A stretch of DNA of 64,000 bases, from contig NW_008705574.1 in NCBI RefSeq assembly GCF_000186865.1, forward strand, positions 134,282 to 198,281. Reading direction: 5' to 3'. This DNA comes from Aureococcus anophagefferens. Taxonomy: Eukaryota; Sar; Pelagophyceae; Pelagomonadales; Pelagomonadaceae. Shown here in pieces: positions 19,708-28,804 of this stretch. A program made the translations under genes and the position numbers. The notes beneath the pieces are model-generated. The model was not told the DNA's origin. It worked only from the letters and a program-made list of their open reading frames with translations, and searched no databases. Position 1 is the stretch's first letter. Each line of letters opens with the position of its first letter.

Positions 19708-20490
19708 GTCGTCGGCCGCAAGCCGTGGCGTCGTAGCCGAGCGCGCAGTAGTCCCCGCGGTACACCTCCCTCACCCTCGCGATAGCCGCGGGCTCGAGGG
19801 CGGCGACCGTGAGGTTCGACGGCGCGTGGTGCATGCGGTTCGTGCCGCCGAAGCTCTCGGCCCAGCGCCAGGGCACGCCGTAGCGCTCCATGAGCGCGTC
19901 GAACTCGTCGGGGAGCCGCTCGAAGCGGAGCGCGTGCGCGCAGGTCCGCGCGCCGGCCGCGTCGAAGACGTAGGTCGACTGGGGCACGAGGTGGCACTGG
20001 CGGCCGACGGGGAAGACGCCGGGCGCGAGCGTCTTCAGGAGCCAGGCGCTCGCCTGCTTGGCGTCGCCGACGGCGTCCGGAGCCACGCGCTCCTTGAACG
20101 CCGAGAGCGCGCGGTCCGCCGGGTCTCTCACGACGCACCAGGTCGAGTTGGGTTCGTAGGTCGACGCGTTGCCGAGGTACCGCGGCGGTACGTGCCAGTA
20201 GGGGCAGCTCCGCGGCGCCTTGTGGCCCGGGTACGTCACGTGGAAGTGCCAGTTGACGCCCGGCGGCGCCATGCGCCGGCCCGTCTTCGTCTCGATCGTC
20301 GCGCCGGCGGACTTCGGGATGTGCCTGCGCGGGTGCGCGCTGTGTGAGACGTGCGATGCCGGTTTCAGTGTGCGCATATGGACGCGGCGATGCGCAAGAA
20401 GGCGAGGCCGCTGCGCTTGTAGGCGCTCGGCTGCTTTGCCGAGGCGGCGCACAGGATGAGCGCCAGCCACGCGTTGTGGACGGGCATCAT
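19703..20490 (-). CDS. Secretory-pathway sulfotransferase; exons 20490-20396 and 20324-19703
   Basis: A 238-residue product after removing a 71-nt intron (20325-20395). The start MMPVHNAWLALILCAASA gives a short hydrophobic signal or anchor, and the junction restores LAFLHIPKSAGATIE, the PAPS 5'-phosphosulfate-binding loop of Golgi carbohydrate sulfotransferases. WCVVRDPADRALSAFK then matches the 3'-phosphate-binding strand and helix. Such enzymes transfer sulfate from PAPS to glycans in the Golgi lumen. The best junction uses a GC donor (TT|GCGCATCG). A GT donor 15 nt further in the same phase is possible but would insert RIAA before HIPKS. Acceptor: CGCGCAG. At 238 residues it is at the short end for the family. 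Confidence 0.8.
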
Positions 20491-20650
20491 CGATACGCCA
20501 GGGCGACCATCGTGACGGCACTTACGGGCTGCCTCCCATTTGAGGTCAGCGAAGCCGTCGTGGACGAGCGTGATTGTGTGTCGCCCGCTTGAGGACCACG
20601 CGAGCACGAGGATCCACGCGCCGTGCGCGCTTTTGCAGTCCACGAACAAC

Positions 20651-21565
20651 ATGGCCGCGCGCGCCTTCGCCCGCCGCGCCCTCGCGACGAAACGCGCCTT
20701 CAGCGCCGCTCCCGCCCTGCCGGAATCGTGCAAGTGGACGCCCTGCCCGGTCCCGACGAAGGGCGCGGCGGACGCGCCCGTGGCGCTCATCTTCGGCTGG
20801 ACGAGCAGCACGCAGAAGCAGCTGTCGCACTACGCGCGCGTCTTCCACGCCTGCGGCATCGACTGCGTGACCTGGGCGTGCCCGCCGCGGCAGGTCATCG
20901 ACCCGGCGGCGTCGACGCAGGTCGCCGCGGAGCTCCTCGAGGCCCTGCACGAGGCGCCGGCGCTCGCGGGCCGGCCGGTCATCTTCAACGGCATCTCCGC
21001 CGGCGCCTACAGCTGCGGCAACCTGCTCTGGGAGCTCGAGAAGCTCGTGCCGGACGCGGCGGAGCGCGGCGACTTCCACGGCCGCGTCGCCTGCGGCGTC
21101 TACGACAGCCCCGTGGACTTCGAGGGCGTGCCCAAGGGCGTGTCGTCGGCCGTCTTCGGCGAGGGCTCGGCCCTCGCCGGCGCGGCCCAGCGGGCCATCG
21201 ACGGCTACCTGTCGCTCATCGACACGACGGCCTGGGAGGAGTCGTCCGCGCGGTTCCACGCCATGGCGCCGCGCGCGCCGTCCGTCTGGATCTACGCGAA
21301 GAACGACGTCATCTCGTCCGTGGCCACGAACGAATCCATCATCGCATCCTGGCGCGCGCGCGGCGACGACGTCGAAACGCTCGTGCTCGACGAGTCGCCG
21401 CACGTGAAGCACATCAAGACGGCGCCGGACGCGTACTTCCGCGCGGTCCACGGCCGCGTGGGCGCCAACTACCTCGCCGACGCGGACACCGTGCCCCTCG
21501 TGACCCTCGACGCCAAGCCCGCGGCCGCGGACGCCGCGCGCGACGACGCGAAGATGCACTCCTGA
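20651..21565 (+). CDS. TMEM53/DUF829-type alpha/beta hydrolase-like protein, probably organellar
   Basis: Three hundred four residues. The leader MAARAFARRALATKRAFSAA is basic and free of acidic residues, as in mitochondrial presequences. The body has VALIFGWTSSTQKQLSHYA, VTWACPP, the nucleophile-elbow region NGISAGAYSCGNLLWEL, GVYDSPVDFEG, SVWIYAKNDVISS with the likely acid residue, and ESPHVKHI with the likely histidine. This order matches the DUF829/TMEM53 family of predicted alpha/beta hydrolases. The substrate is unknown. The ATG at 20651 is preceded by AACAAC, while upstream in-frame codons look non-coding. The gene is divergent from the sulfotransferase gene. Confidence 0.8.
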   Translation: MAARAFARRALATKRAFSAAPALPESCKWTPCPVPTKGAADAPVALIFGWTSSTQKQLSHYARVFHACGIDCVTWACPPRQVIDPAASTQVAAELLEALHEAPALAGRPVIFNGISAGAYSCGNLLWELEKLVPDAAERGDFHGRVACGVYDSPVDFEGVPKGVSSAVFGEGSALAGAAQRAIDGYLSLIDTTAWEESSARFHAMAPRAPSVWIYAKNDVISSVATNESIIASWRARGDDVETLVLDESPHVKHIKTAPDAYFRAVHGRVGANYLADADTVPLVTLDAKPAAADAARDDAKMHS

Positions 21566-21610
21566 GAACTGTTTTTATCCCCCTCGAACCGCCGCGTCGA
21601 TCTAAGTCGT

Positions 21611-22594
21611 CTACTTCGCGCGCTTCTGCGAGGAGGCCGCCGGCGCGACGATCGCGCCGCAGACGGCGCGGAGCGCGCCCATGGTCGCGTCGTCGTCGTT
21701 GCGCACGACGACGTCGAAGGCGCGCGCGTACTTGGCCCGCGCGTCGGCGCTCGGGCTCGGCGCGTTCAGGTAGCCGATCTTCAGCGCGACGGCCGGCCCC
21801 GCCGGCGCGCCGTCAGCCATCGTGCTGTCGCCGAGCGAGTCGCCGACGAGGACGGCGTTCTCGAGCGCGGCGCCGACGGATTTCTGCGATTTGTTGTACA
21901 TGTGGATCAGCGGCTCCGTGAAGCCGGCGTGGACGCCGTCCTTCCAGATCATGCGGTTCGAGACGACGGTCGTCGTTTCCGCGAGCGTGCCGTACATCTC
22001 CTCGAGCGCGACGTCGATGACGTCGCCGACGCCCGCGGAAAACACCTGCAGCTTCACGCCGGCCGTCTCCAACAGATCCAGCGCCGCGATGGCGCCCTCC
22101 CGCAGCTCGAAGTCGTGGCCGGCCGCTTCGAGCACGGCGTCGGCCATCTTCGCCCGCGTCAGCTCGTACTTCGCCATCGCCGCGTGGTTTTTCCCGTACC
22201 ACTCCGTCATGAGCGGAATTTTCTTCTCCAGCGGCATGTCCAGGTCCTTCTCGATGGGGTAGTAGTGGGCGAAGAGTTCCTTCTCCGTCTTCTGGAACGC
22301 GTCGGGCAACGCTTTCGCGAGGACGCCGTGCGCCGACGCGCTGTCCGCGGTCGTCAACGTGCGGTCGAAGTCGGCGACGACGGTGAGCTTGCCGGCGCCG
22401 CCGGCGATGAGGGCCGCGAGCTTCGCCGTGCAGGCCTCGACGTCGGCGATGCCGTGGCCGTCGCAGAGCAGCCGGGCGACGACGCGCTTGCTCGCCGCCA
22501 GCGAGGCGTCGTCGACGTCGTCGCCGCGCCGCCGCTTGCGCGACGCCCAGTAGGCGACGCCGCCGACGCCGGCGAGCGCGAGAGCCGTTTCCAT
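21611..22594 (-). CDS. Cytosolic 5'-nucleotidase III-like (UMPH-1) HAD phosphatase
   Basis: Three hundred twenty-seven residues. The N-terminus has a short hydrophobic stretch (LALAGVGGVAYWA) followed by KRRR, which could be a membrane anchor. Motif I is VVADFDRTLT (Asp nucleophile, then DxT). The cap region contains EKELFAHYYPIEKD and MTEWYGK. Motif II is QVFSAGVGDVI, and the later segments IHMYNKSQ and VLVGDSLGDSTMADG supply the lysine and acidic motif. This arrangement is characteristic of pyrimidine 5'-nucleotidases (NT5C3), which dephosphorylate UMP/CMP. It is convergent with the preceding gene (45 bp between stops) and followed on the same strand by the ChaN-like gene. Confidence 0.88.
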   Translation of the reverse strand: METALALAGVGGVAYWASRKRRRGDDVDDASLAASKRVVARLLCDGHGIADVEACTAKLAALIAGGAGKLTVVADFDRTLTTADSASAHGVLAKALPDAFQKTEKELFAHYYPIEKDLDMPLEKKIPLMTEWYGKNHAAMAKYELTRAKMADAVLEAAGHDFELREGAIAALDLLETAGVKLQVFSAGVGDVIDVALEEMYGTLAETTTVVSNRMIWKDGVHAGFTEPLIHMYNKSQKSVGAALENAVLVGDSLGDSTMADGAPAGPAVALKIGYLNAPSPSADARAKYARAFDVVVRNDDDATMGALRAVCGAIVAPAASSQKRAK

Positions 22595-22721
22595 CGTTGC
22601 GTGCAGCGGCTTGCGCGGCGTCGATGGCTGTGATTGGACGATTCAAGAATATGAATCGTTGTATGTTGAAGCTATGTTGCCGCGACGTTGCCGCAAAGCT
22701 AAAAGGGTCGATCGAAGTTTT

Positions 22722-23921
22722 TTACGCCGGCGCGGCGGACATCCAGAGGTAGTCCGCGAAGGGCAGGACGCGGGACCCCGCGCGGACCTGCTTCCGCGCG
22801 GCCGCGAGGCCCGTGTCGAGCGTCGCGTCGCCGCCGACGACCGGGATGCCGCCGTCGCCGTCCTTGGCCGCGTAGCGGATCTGGAGCGTCAGCGGGAGCC
22901 GCTCCTCGTCGGACGCGAGCCGCGCGAGCTGGGGCCCCGCCGTGTCGACGACGGAGGGGTTGAGCACGACGGACGCGACGGCGTCGAGGTCGAGCCCCGC
23001 GACGTACGCGAGCCGGTTCGGCACGCCGCCGCCGAACTTGACGTGGTCCGCGCCGATGCAGTTCACGAGCAGCCCCGTCGGGTTCGCCGCGAGCCAGGCC
23101 GCCGACGTCGTCGCCATCGAGTTGTCCCAGAGCATGCGGCCGCTGTAGAAGTTCACGAAGGGCATGTCCTGGTCGAGCTTCTCGCCCGTGATGGTCTGCC
23201 GGAGGATGCCCATCTCCTTGTGGGAATTGTAGGACGGGAGAATCACGTAGGCGATGTACTCCTTGAAAGCCGTCGTGCTCGCGAAGTCGCGGAACATCGG
23301 ACCCGAGGGCACGTAGCTCTTCAGCGTCTCCTTGGGCAGGTTCCTCAGGCCGCCGACTTCCACCAGCGCGAGGTCCTCGGAATCGGCGTTGAGCGCTAAC
23401 AGCTTGAAGTTGTTCTTCTTGGCCGCCTCGAAGACGGGCGCGTAGCGCGAAAAGGGCCAGAACCAGCGCTTCTCCCAGTCCGTCTGCTTCTCCACCTCCG
23501 CGAGCGTCAGGTCGCCGGCGACGTAAGCGTCCAAGACGGGCTGGAAGCGCCGCTGCACGGCCTCGAGGCCCACGGCCATGGGCCGCCGCGGCTCCGCCCG
23601 TCTCGCGGCGACCATGATGTCCGCCTGCAACTGGTGGTCCGCGGCGGAGTTGTGGTGCTCGCCGAGGAAGACGGCGCGCGTCTTCCGGAAGGACGCCACC
23701 GTCGCCGCCGACCCGCGCTTCTCCAGCCGCGGGTTCATGGCCAGCGAGCTGTCGGCCAGCACGGCGTAGCACTGCGACCCGCTCAGCGGGTCCGCGGCGG
23801 TCGCCGGCGCGGCGCCCGTCAGCGCCGTGGCGCCCGCGGCCTGCAGGCAGGCGCGGCGATTGAGCTGGAGGGCGGAAGCGGTGGCGAGCAGCAGCGCCAG
23901 GGCGCATCGCGGCGTGTCCAT
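22722..23921 (-). CDS. ChaN-like haem/iron-binding protein, plastid-targeted
   Basis: Three hundred ninety-nine residues from the ATG at 23921 (an in-frame ATG at 23930 adds MIR). The leader MDTPRCALALLLATASALQL is a signal peptide, followed by NRRACLQAAGATALTGAAPA. This bipartite arrangement fits delivery to a complex plastid, and the twin arginine before a hydrophobic stretch suggests the thylakoid lumen by the Tat route (inference). The mature part has AVFLGEHHNSAADHQLQADI, VGLEAVQRRF, ILRQTITGEKLDQDMPFVNF and NCIGADHVKFGGGVPNRL. These match the ChaN/Tiki-superfamily haem-binding domain seen in bacteria and in plastid proteins. It is divergent from the Na+/H+ exchanger gene (148 bp). Confidence 0.8.
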   Translation of the reverse strand: MDTPRCALALLLATASALQLNRRACLQAAGATALTGAAPATAADPLSGSQCYAVLADSSLAMNPRLEKRGSAATVASFRKTRAVFLGEHHNSAADHQLQADIMVAARRAEPRRPMAVGLEAVQRRFQPVLDAYVAGDLTLAEVEKQTDWEKRWFWPFSRYAPVFEAAKKNNFKLLALNADSEDLALVEVGGLRNLPKETLKSYVPSGPMFRDFASTTAFKEYIAYVILPSYNSHKEMGILRQTITGEKLDQDMPFVNFYSGRMLWDNSMATTSAAWLAANPTGLLVNCIGADHVKFGGGVPNRLAYVAGLDLDAVASVVLNPSVVDTAGPQLARLASDEERLPLTLQIRYAAKDGDGGIPVVGGDATLDTGLAAARKQVRAGSRVLPFADYLWMSAAPA

Positions 23922-24069
23922 CCTTATCATCCTTCGGCCGTCACGTGCTTGCTGATGCGCTGGCGGCCGCCCGATCGATCGCGAAAACGCTTGAGGCAAA
24001 ACGCTCGTCGCACCCGCATCGTCGAGCGGGGCCCCGAATATCAGCTTGCGGTCGTGTGAGGCGCGGACT

Positions 24070-26826
24070 ATGATCATCCCCCGAACTCCAATCGGAGTGC
24101 TCCTCGTCCTCGCCACCACAGTAGCCGACGACGCGTGCCGCGCCCAGTTCGAAGCGATCGACGACCCCATCTGCTCGAACGGGCGGACCTACGCGTCCTG
24201 GGGCGACGCCTGGTGCGCCGGGGCGACGGCGCGGTGGACGCGGGGCGCGTGCGAAAACGACGCCCGCGTTTTGGCGGAGACGCCCTTCGGCCACGACGGC
24301 GGCACGCACGACGCGGCGCACGAGGGTTCGGTCCCCGAGAACGGCTACCTCGTGCTCGTCTTCCTCAGCGTCGGCCTCTTCCTCGGCCTCGTGTCCCTCT
24401 TCTGCATCAACCACTTCTTCCCGAAGACGCCCTACACGCTCGCGCTCTTCGCCTGGGGCATGATGCTCGAGGCCGTGCACCACCACGCCGCGCCGCGGCC
24501 GCTGCCGCTCGGCGCGCTCTCGAAGTCGCTCCGCGCCTGGGGCAAGATCGACCCGCACCTGCTGCTCTACGCGTTCCTGCCGATCCTGCTCTTCGGCGAC
24601 GCCATGACCGTGAACACGCACCTCCTCTGGCAGAAGCTGCCGCACGTGCTGATCCTCGCGGGCCCCGGCGTCGTCCTGGGGACCTTCGCGCTCGCGGCCT
24701 TTGCGTACGGCTGCCTGCCCTACGACTGGCCCTTCGCGTTCTGCCTCGTCTTCGGGTCCATATTGAGCGCGACGGACCCCGTGGCCATCGTCGCGCTGCT
24801 CAAGAATTTGGGCGCGTCGCCGGCGCTGACGATGGTCATCATGGGCGAGTCGCTCTTCAACGACGGCACGGCCGCGGCGCTCTTCTTCCTCTTTTTAGGG
24901 GTCGTCGTCGACGGCGACTCGCTCGAGCCGGGCCGCGTCGTCCGCTTCTGTCTGCGTCTGGCCGTCGGCGGCCCGGCGATCGGCGTCGTCTTCGGCTTCG
25001 GCACGCTCTTTCTATTGCTGCTGGCCGTGCGCCGCTTCGAGGAAGTCGATACAACACTCCAAGTCGTGACGACGATCGTCTCCGCGTACATGTCGTTCTT
25101 CGTCGCCGAGCACGTCTGCGCGTCGAGCGGCATCCTCTCCTGCGTCTTCTGCGGCCTCGTGCTCGCTCGCTACGCGCCGCCGCTGCTCACGAACCCGCAC
25201 ACGATCCACACGGTCTGGTCGACGCTGGAGTTCGTCGCGAATACCTTGATCTTCCTGCTCTCGGGCGTCCTGGCGATGAAGGAGATGATCAGGAACCGCT
25301 CGGGCGTCGTCCTCGAGCGCGACCTGCCCGTCGCCCTATCGGTCTACGCGGCGTTGAACGCGTCGCGGGCGCTCATGCTCCTCGTCGTCTGGCCGGCCAT
25401 CGCCGCGCTCGAGGACCCGAAAACGAAGGGCGCGGGCAAGTTCCTCTCGCGCAAGGAGGGCTGCGTCATGGCCTGGGGCGGCCTCCGCGGCGCCATCTCC
25501 CTCGCGCTGGCGATCGTCGTCACGCACGATTATCACGGCGAAGACGCGGCGAAGGCGCGCCGCGGCGCGCAGCTGCTCTTCCACGTCGCGGTCCAGGCCT
25601 TCCTCACGCTCGCGGTCAACGGCGCGACGGCGGGCCCGCTCCTCCGGGCGTTGGGCCTCGCGACGCCGGACGCGCGGACGCTCGTCGTGCGGCGATTTGT
25701 GGTGATGACGGTAGGGCATCGGTGCCGCGAGATGTTCGACGAGCTGCGCGCGCGCAGCGAGGGCGAGAACGACTTCGACGCGGCGGCGGTGCTCAAGCTC
25801 TGCAGCGTGCTCCGCTACCGGCCGTCGACGCCCGCGGATGGGCCGCCGACGCCGGGCAGCCTCCGCGAGCTCCGGGAGTCGTCGACCAACAACGGGCTGT
25901 CCTACACGACGCGGCTCGTCGCGTCCATCTCCGAGGACGACCTGCTCGTCGCCGCGCGGACCATGTTCCTCCACGCGCTCACGGCGGAGTACTGGCGCCT
26001 CGTCCAGGACGGCCGCCTCCCCGAGGGGTCGGCCGTCGCGGAGTGGCTCCTGTCGTCGACGGACCTGGCGTTGGACCACGCGGAGACGGCGCTCGACGAC
26101 TTCTCCTTTTTGAAGAAGCACTGCGTCGTGCCCGACCACACGCGCGCGAAGGCGACGCACCGCTGCTGCGACTTCAAGCGCGCGTGCCCGGGCGCGTGGA
26201 ACATGATCCACCTCTTCTTCGGCGTCGGGCCGCTCGGCCAGTTGCTGCGCAACGTCGGCGACGTCGGCTTCGGCGTCCAGGAGCAGACCTATTTGTGCCT
26301 CCACGCGTTCAAGCGCGCGCACGCCAAGGTCGTCGACGACGTCTGCGCCCACTGGCGCGGCATGGCCGCGGAGTACCGCCACGACACGCTGGAAAAGGTC
26401 ACGGAGATGCTCCGCGCGGAGTCGGCGCGCGAGCTCGCGGAGGCGGAGGCCGTCCTCGCGACGATGGACCCGCGCGTGCGCCGGACCATGCGCACGCTCC
26501 TCGTGTCGGCGCGCGTCGTCGCGTACCAGCGCGCCGAGGTCCTCTCGCTCGCGAAGAAGGGGCTCATCCCGGACTCGGAGCGCGAGGTCCTCCTCCACCA
26601 GGTCCTCGCGGACTCGCACGAGATCGCGCGCCACGCGTTGGACCGCCGCGTCGAGGAGCACCGGCGCCTCGCGCTCGGCGGCCGCGTCTCCGCGGCCCGC
26701 GACGTCGGCGACGACGACTCGGAGCACGACGAACACGCGTGGATCCCGCCGCGGCACCGCCTCTCGCGCTCCGACGTCTCGGACGCGCTCCGCCAGCCCC
26801 CGACGCCCGACCCCGAGCGCGCGTAA
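24070..26826 (+). CDS. Na+/H+ exchanger (CPA1/NHE, SOS1-like) with N-terminal Kazal-like segment
   Basis: Nine hundred eighteen residues. A signal peptide (MIIPRTPIGVLLVLATTVA) precedes a cysteine motif of Kazal type (DPICSNGRTY ... WCAG ... GAC) at about residues 22-62. The transport domain begins near 95 and has about twelve spans, with the ion-binding segments SATDPVAIVALLKNLG near 232 and MGESLFNDGTAA, plus GGLRGAISLALA. These are family signatures for electroneutral exchange of Na+ (or K+) for H+. From about 545 a long cytosolic regulatory tail follows, with no cyclic-nucleotide-binding motif that I can identify. The start is the ATG at 24070; the frame extends upstream only to a non-ATG codon. 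Confidence 0.88.
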   Translation: MIIPRTPIGVLLVLATTVADDACRAQFEAIDDPICSNGRTYASWGDAWCAGATARWTRGACENDARVLAETPFGHDGGTHDAAHEGSVPENGYLVLVFLSVGLFLGLVSLFCINHFFPKTPYTLALFAWGMMLEAVHHHAAPRPLPLGALSKSLRAWGKIDPHLLLYAFLPILLFGDAMTVNTHLLWQKLPHVLILAGPGVVLGTFALAAFAYGCLPYDWPFAFCLVFGSILSATDPVAIVALLKNLGASPALTMVIMGESLFNDGTAAALFFLFLGVVVDGDSLEPGRVVRFCLRLAVGGPAIGVVFGFGTLFLLLLAVRRFEEVDTTLQVVTTIVSAYMSFFVAEHVCASSGILSCVFCGLVLARYAPPLLTNPHTIHTVWSTLEFVANTLIFLLSGVLAMKEMIRNRSGVVLERDLPVALSVYAALNASRALMLLVVWPAIAALEDPKTKGAGKFLSRKEGCVMAWGGLRGAISLALAIVVTHDYHGEDAAKARRGAQLLFHVAVQAFLTLAVNGATAGPLLRALGLATPDARTLVVRRFVVMTVGHRCREMFDELRARSEGENDFDAAAVLKLCSVLRYRPSTPADGPPTPGSLRELRESSTNNGLSYTTRLVASISEDDLLVAARTMFLHALTAEYWRLVQDGRLPEGSAVAEWLLSSTDLALDHAETALDDFSFLKKHCVVPDHTRAKATHRCCDFKRACPGAWNMIHLFFGVGPLGQLLRNVGDVGFGVQEQTYLCLHAFKRAHAKVVDDVCAHWRGMAAEYRHDTLEKVTEMLRAESARELAEAEAVLATMDPRVRRTMRTLLVSARVVAYQRAEVLSLAKKGLIPDSEREVLLHQVLADSHEIARHALDRRVEEHRRLALGGRVSAARDVGDDDSEHDEHAWIPPRHRLSRSDVSDALRQPPTPDPERA

Positions 26827-26914
26827 AGCGTCTACAGCGCGTGGCACTAGAGATCTCGCCAGTACCGCGCGCGCGTCGCCGAGCGCCGCGGGGAGCTTCG
26901 GCGCTTTACTCGCC

Positions 26915-28006
26915 CTAGGACCACGCGACGCCGAGCTCGCGCAGGACGCGCTCGGCGCTGCGCACGGCGCCCTCCTTGTGGCCGTTGCCCGGCTCCGTCT
27001 CCGCGCCCGCGAAGTGGACGCCGCCGTGGGGCTCGCGGAGCAGCGGGTCCCCGTAGCAGAGGAGCTTGCCGCCGCCGTAGGTGGCCTCGTCGGCGATCCA
27101 CGCCTTCGCCGTGACCCGGACGAGGTGGGCCTCGACGTCGTCGCCGAAGACGGGCGACAGCACCTCGACGACGAGCTTCCGGAGCGCGGCGTCGTCCATG
27201 GCCGCGAACGCGCGCGTGCGCTCGCCCGCCGCCAGCCCCACGAGGCTCGCCGCGCCGCCGTCCCACCAGACCGTGTGGGGCTCGTCGCGGTGGTCGACGA
27301 CGCCGCTGTGGCCCCGGTCGCGCCAGAAGGGGACGGCGAAGGCGGCGACGATCTTGCACCAGTCGCCGCACCACGTCGCGACGTCGCGGCATCGCTCGAG
27401 CCGCTCGCGGGGCAGCGGCGGCTCGTAGCGGATGCGCGCGTGCACCGCGGGCGGTACCGCGACGACGACGCGCCGGCAGGCGACGCTCGCGGGCAGGTCG
27501 GCGCCGTCTTCGTAGTAGTGGACGCGGCGCCGGTCGTTCGCCTCCTCGACGACCGCCGCGACGCGGCAGCCGAGCTTCGGCTTCTTCTCCAGCGACGCCT
27601 CCAGCGATGTCGGGAGCGCCGCGGCGCCGCCGACCCAGCGGCTCGCGCCGGGCCCGCAGGGCGCGAGGCCGTCGCCCATGCGCTCGAGGCTCCGCTCGCG
27701 GCCGTCGATGACGCGCGACGACGCGTTTTCCAAGCTCTGCGGCACCGTACCGACGCCGAGCTCGGCGCCGAGCGCGCGCACGCGGGAGTCGCCGCTCCAG
27801 ATCCAGCTCCCGCCGTAGTCGACGCCGTCGTCCGTCGACAGCAGGCGGCCGCCGACGCGGTCGCGCGCCTCGAGGACCAGCACCGTGCGGCCCGCCTTCT
27901 CCAGCCGCGACGCCGTCGTCAGGCCCGCGAGGCCGGCGCCGACGACGACGACGTCGAAGGGCTCCGTGCTGCCGGCGTTGCTCGTGCTCGGTTGGAGCGC
28001 GGCCAT
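26915..28006 (-). CDS. Flavin-containing amine oxidase
   Basis: Three hundred sixty-three residues. The FAD-binding dinucleotide fold [21 protein letters not shown] and the second glycine-rich stretch EARDRVGGR lie within the first 60 residues, followed by DYGGSWIW. The C-terminal FAD contact is [19 protein letters not shown]. This is the classical order in the monoamine/polyamine oxidase family, which oxidises amines with release of H2O2. No signal peptide or C-terminal membrane anchor is evident, so a soluble enzyme is likely. It is shorter than mammalian MAO (about 520). The substrate cannot be told. Its stop faces the NHE stop, with 88 bp between them. Confidence 0.88.
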   Translation of the reverse strand: MAALQPSTSNAGSTEPFDVVVVGAGLAGLTTASRLEKAGRTVLVLEARDRVGGRLLSTDDGVDYGGSWIWSGDSRVRALGAELGVGTVPQSLENASSRVIDGRERSLERMGDGLAPCGPGASRWVGGAAALPTSLEASLEKKPKLGCRVAAVVEEANDRRRVHYYEDGADLPASVACRRVVVAVPPAVHARIRYEPPLPRERLERCRDVATWCGDWCKIVAAFAVPFWRDRGHSGVVDHRDEPHTVWWDGGAASLVGLAAGERTRAFAAMDDAALRKLVVEVLSPVFGDDVEAHLVRVTAKAWIADEATYGGGKLLCYGDPLLREPHGGVHFAGAETEPGNGHKEGAVRSAERVLRELGVAWS

Positions 28007-28223
28007 GGGCTGGGGTGCGGCAGCGCGGCGCGCGCCGGCGGCGCTCTTGCAGCGTTCGACACGCTCGACGTCGAAGCTTCGCGAAGCTTCGGTTCGGCGA
28101 CGGGAGCGCAGCCCGTCGTCCGGGTGCCAGCGTCGCGCGCCACCTCGAACTCGAGCCTTCGCGGCCCCTGTCACCCTGCAAACGCCGCACCCAGCAGCAA
28201 AACCCGGCGATCCCCCGGAAGCG
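28007..28223. promoter_or_regulatory. Divergent promoter region with a 20-bp palindrome
   Basis: A 217-bp region between the amine oxidase start (minus) and the small zinc-finger gene start (plus). At 28072-28091 there is a perfect 20-bp palindrome made of two adjacent copies of the 10-bp palindrome CGAAGCTTCG. It lies roughly mid-way and could bind a dimeric regulator or form a cruciform. Function is inference. Confidence 0.5.
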
Positions 28224-28748
28224 ATGGCGGCGCAGGAGGAGGTCCTCCGCGAGGTCCACCTCAAGGTCGACACGCGCTTCGCGCTGGTCAAGGTCCTGGG
28301 CGAGGCGGGCCAGGAGGCGCGCGATAAGAACATGCCGCGGAACCTGCACAACGCGGCCGAGCTCTTCCTGCGCTGCGGCATGGTCGACCAGGCCGAGAAG
28401 CTCCAGAAGACGACGAGCGACATGCTGGACATCTACGCGACGAACCCGGACGGGTCGAGCCACTCCATGGGCCGGGCGGCCGTCTGCTGGGAGTGCGGCT
28501 TCTGCGGGCTGCCGCGCGAGGCGGGCGCGGCGGCGCCGGCGTGCGGCGCGTGCGGCGCCGGCGACGCGAACTGGCTCCGCGTGACGCGCGAGAAGGGCGG
28601 CGAGGACGTGCCCTGGATCCAGAAGAAGGCGCTGAGCCCCGAGGAGAAGCGGCGCAAGGACGAGGCCGCGCGCGCCGCCAAACGGGCCGAGGTCGAGGCC
28701 AACGTGCGCGCCGCCATGGCCGCGCGAAAGGCCGCGGCGGCGAGCTAA
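28224..28748 (+). CDS. Small protein with a four-cysteine zinc-ribbon-like motif
   Basis: One hundred seventy-four residues. The N-terminal ~75 residues are helical ([36 protein letters not shown]). A cysteine cluster [10 protein letters not shown] ... ACGACG lies at about 90-115 and could hold one zinc ion. A lysine/arginine/alanine-rich helical tail follows ([20 protein letters not shown]). I do not recognise the family. The tail could contact nucleic acid or form a coiled coil. The ATG at 28224 is where coding composition and the helical N-terminus begin. Confidence 0.65.
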   Translation: MAAQEEVLREVHLKVDTRFALVKVLGEAGQEARDKNMPRNLHNAAELFLRCGMVDQAEKLQKTTSDMLDIYATNPDGSSHSMGRAAVCWECGFCGLPREAGAAAPACGACGAGDANWLRVTREKGGEDVPWIQKKALSPEEKRRKDEAARAAKRAEVEANVRAAMAARKAAAAS

Positions 28749-28804
28749 CATCCTAGTGCAGACTTGTGCCGCGCGCGAGGCAGATAATTCACAGAACATG
28801 GACT

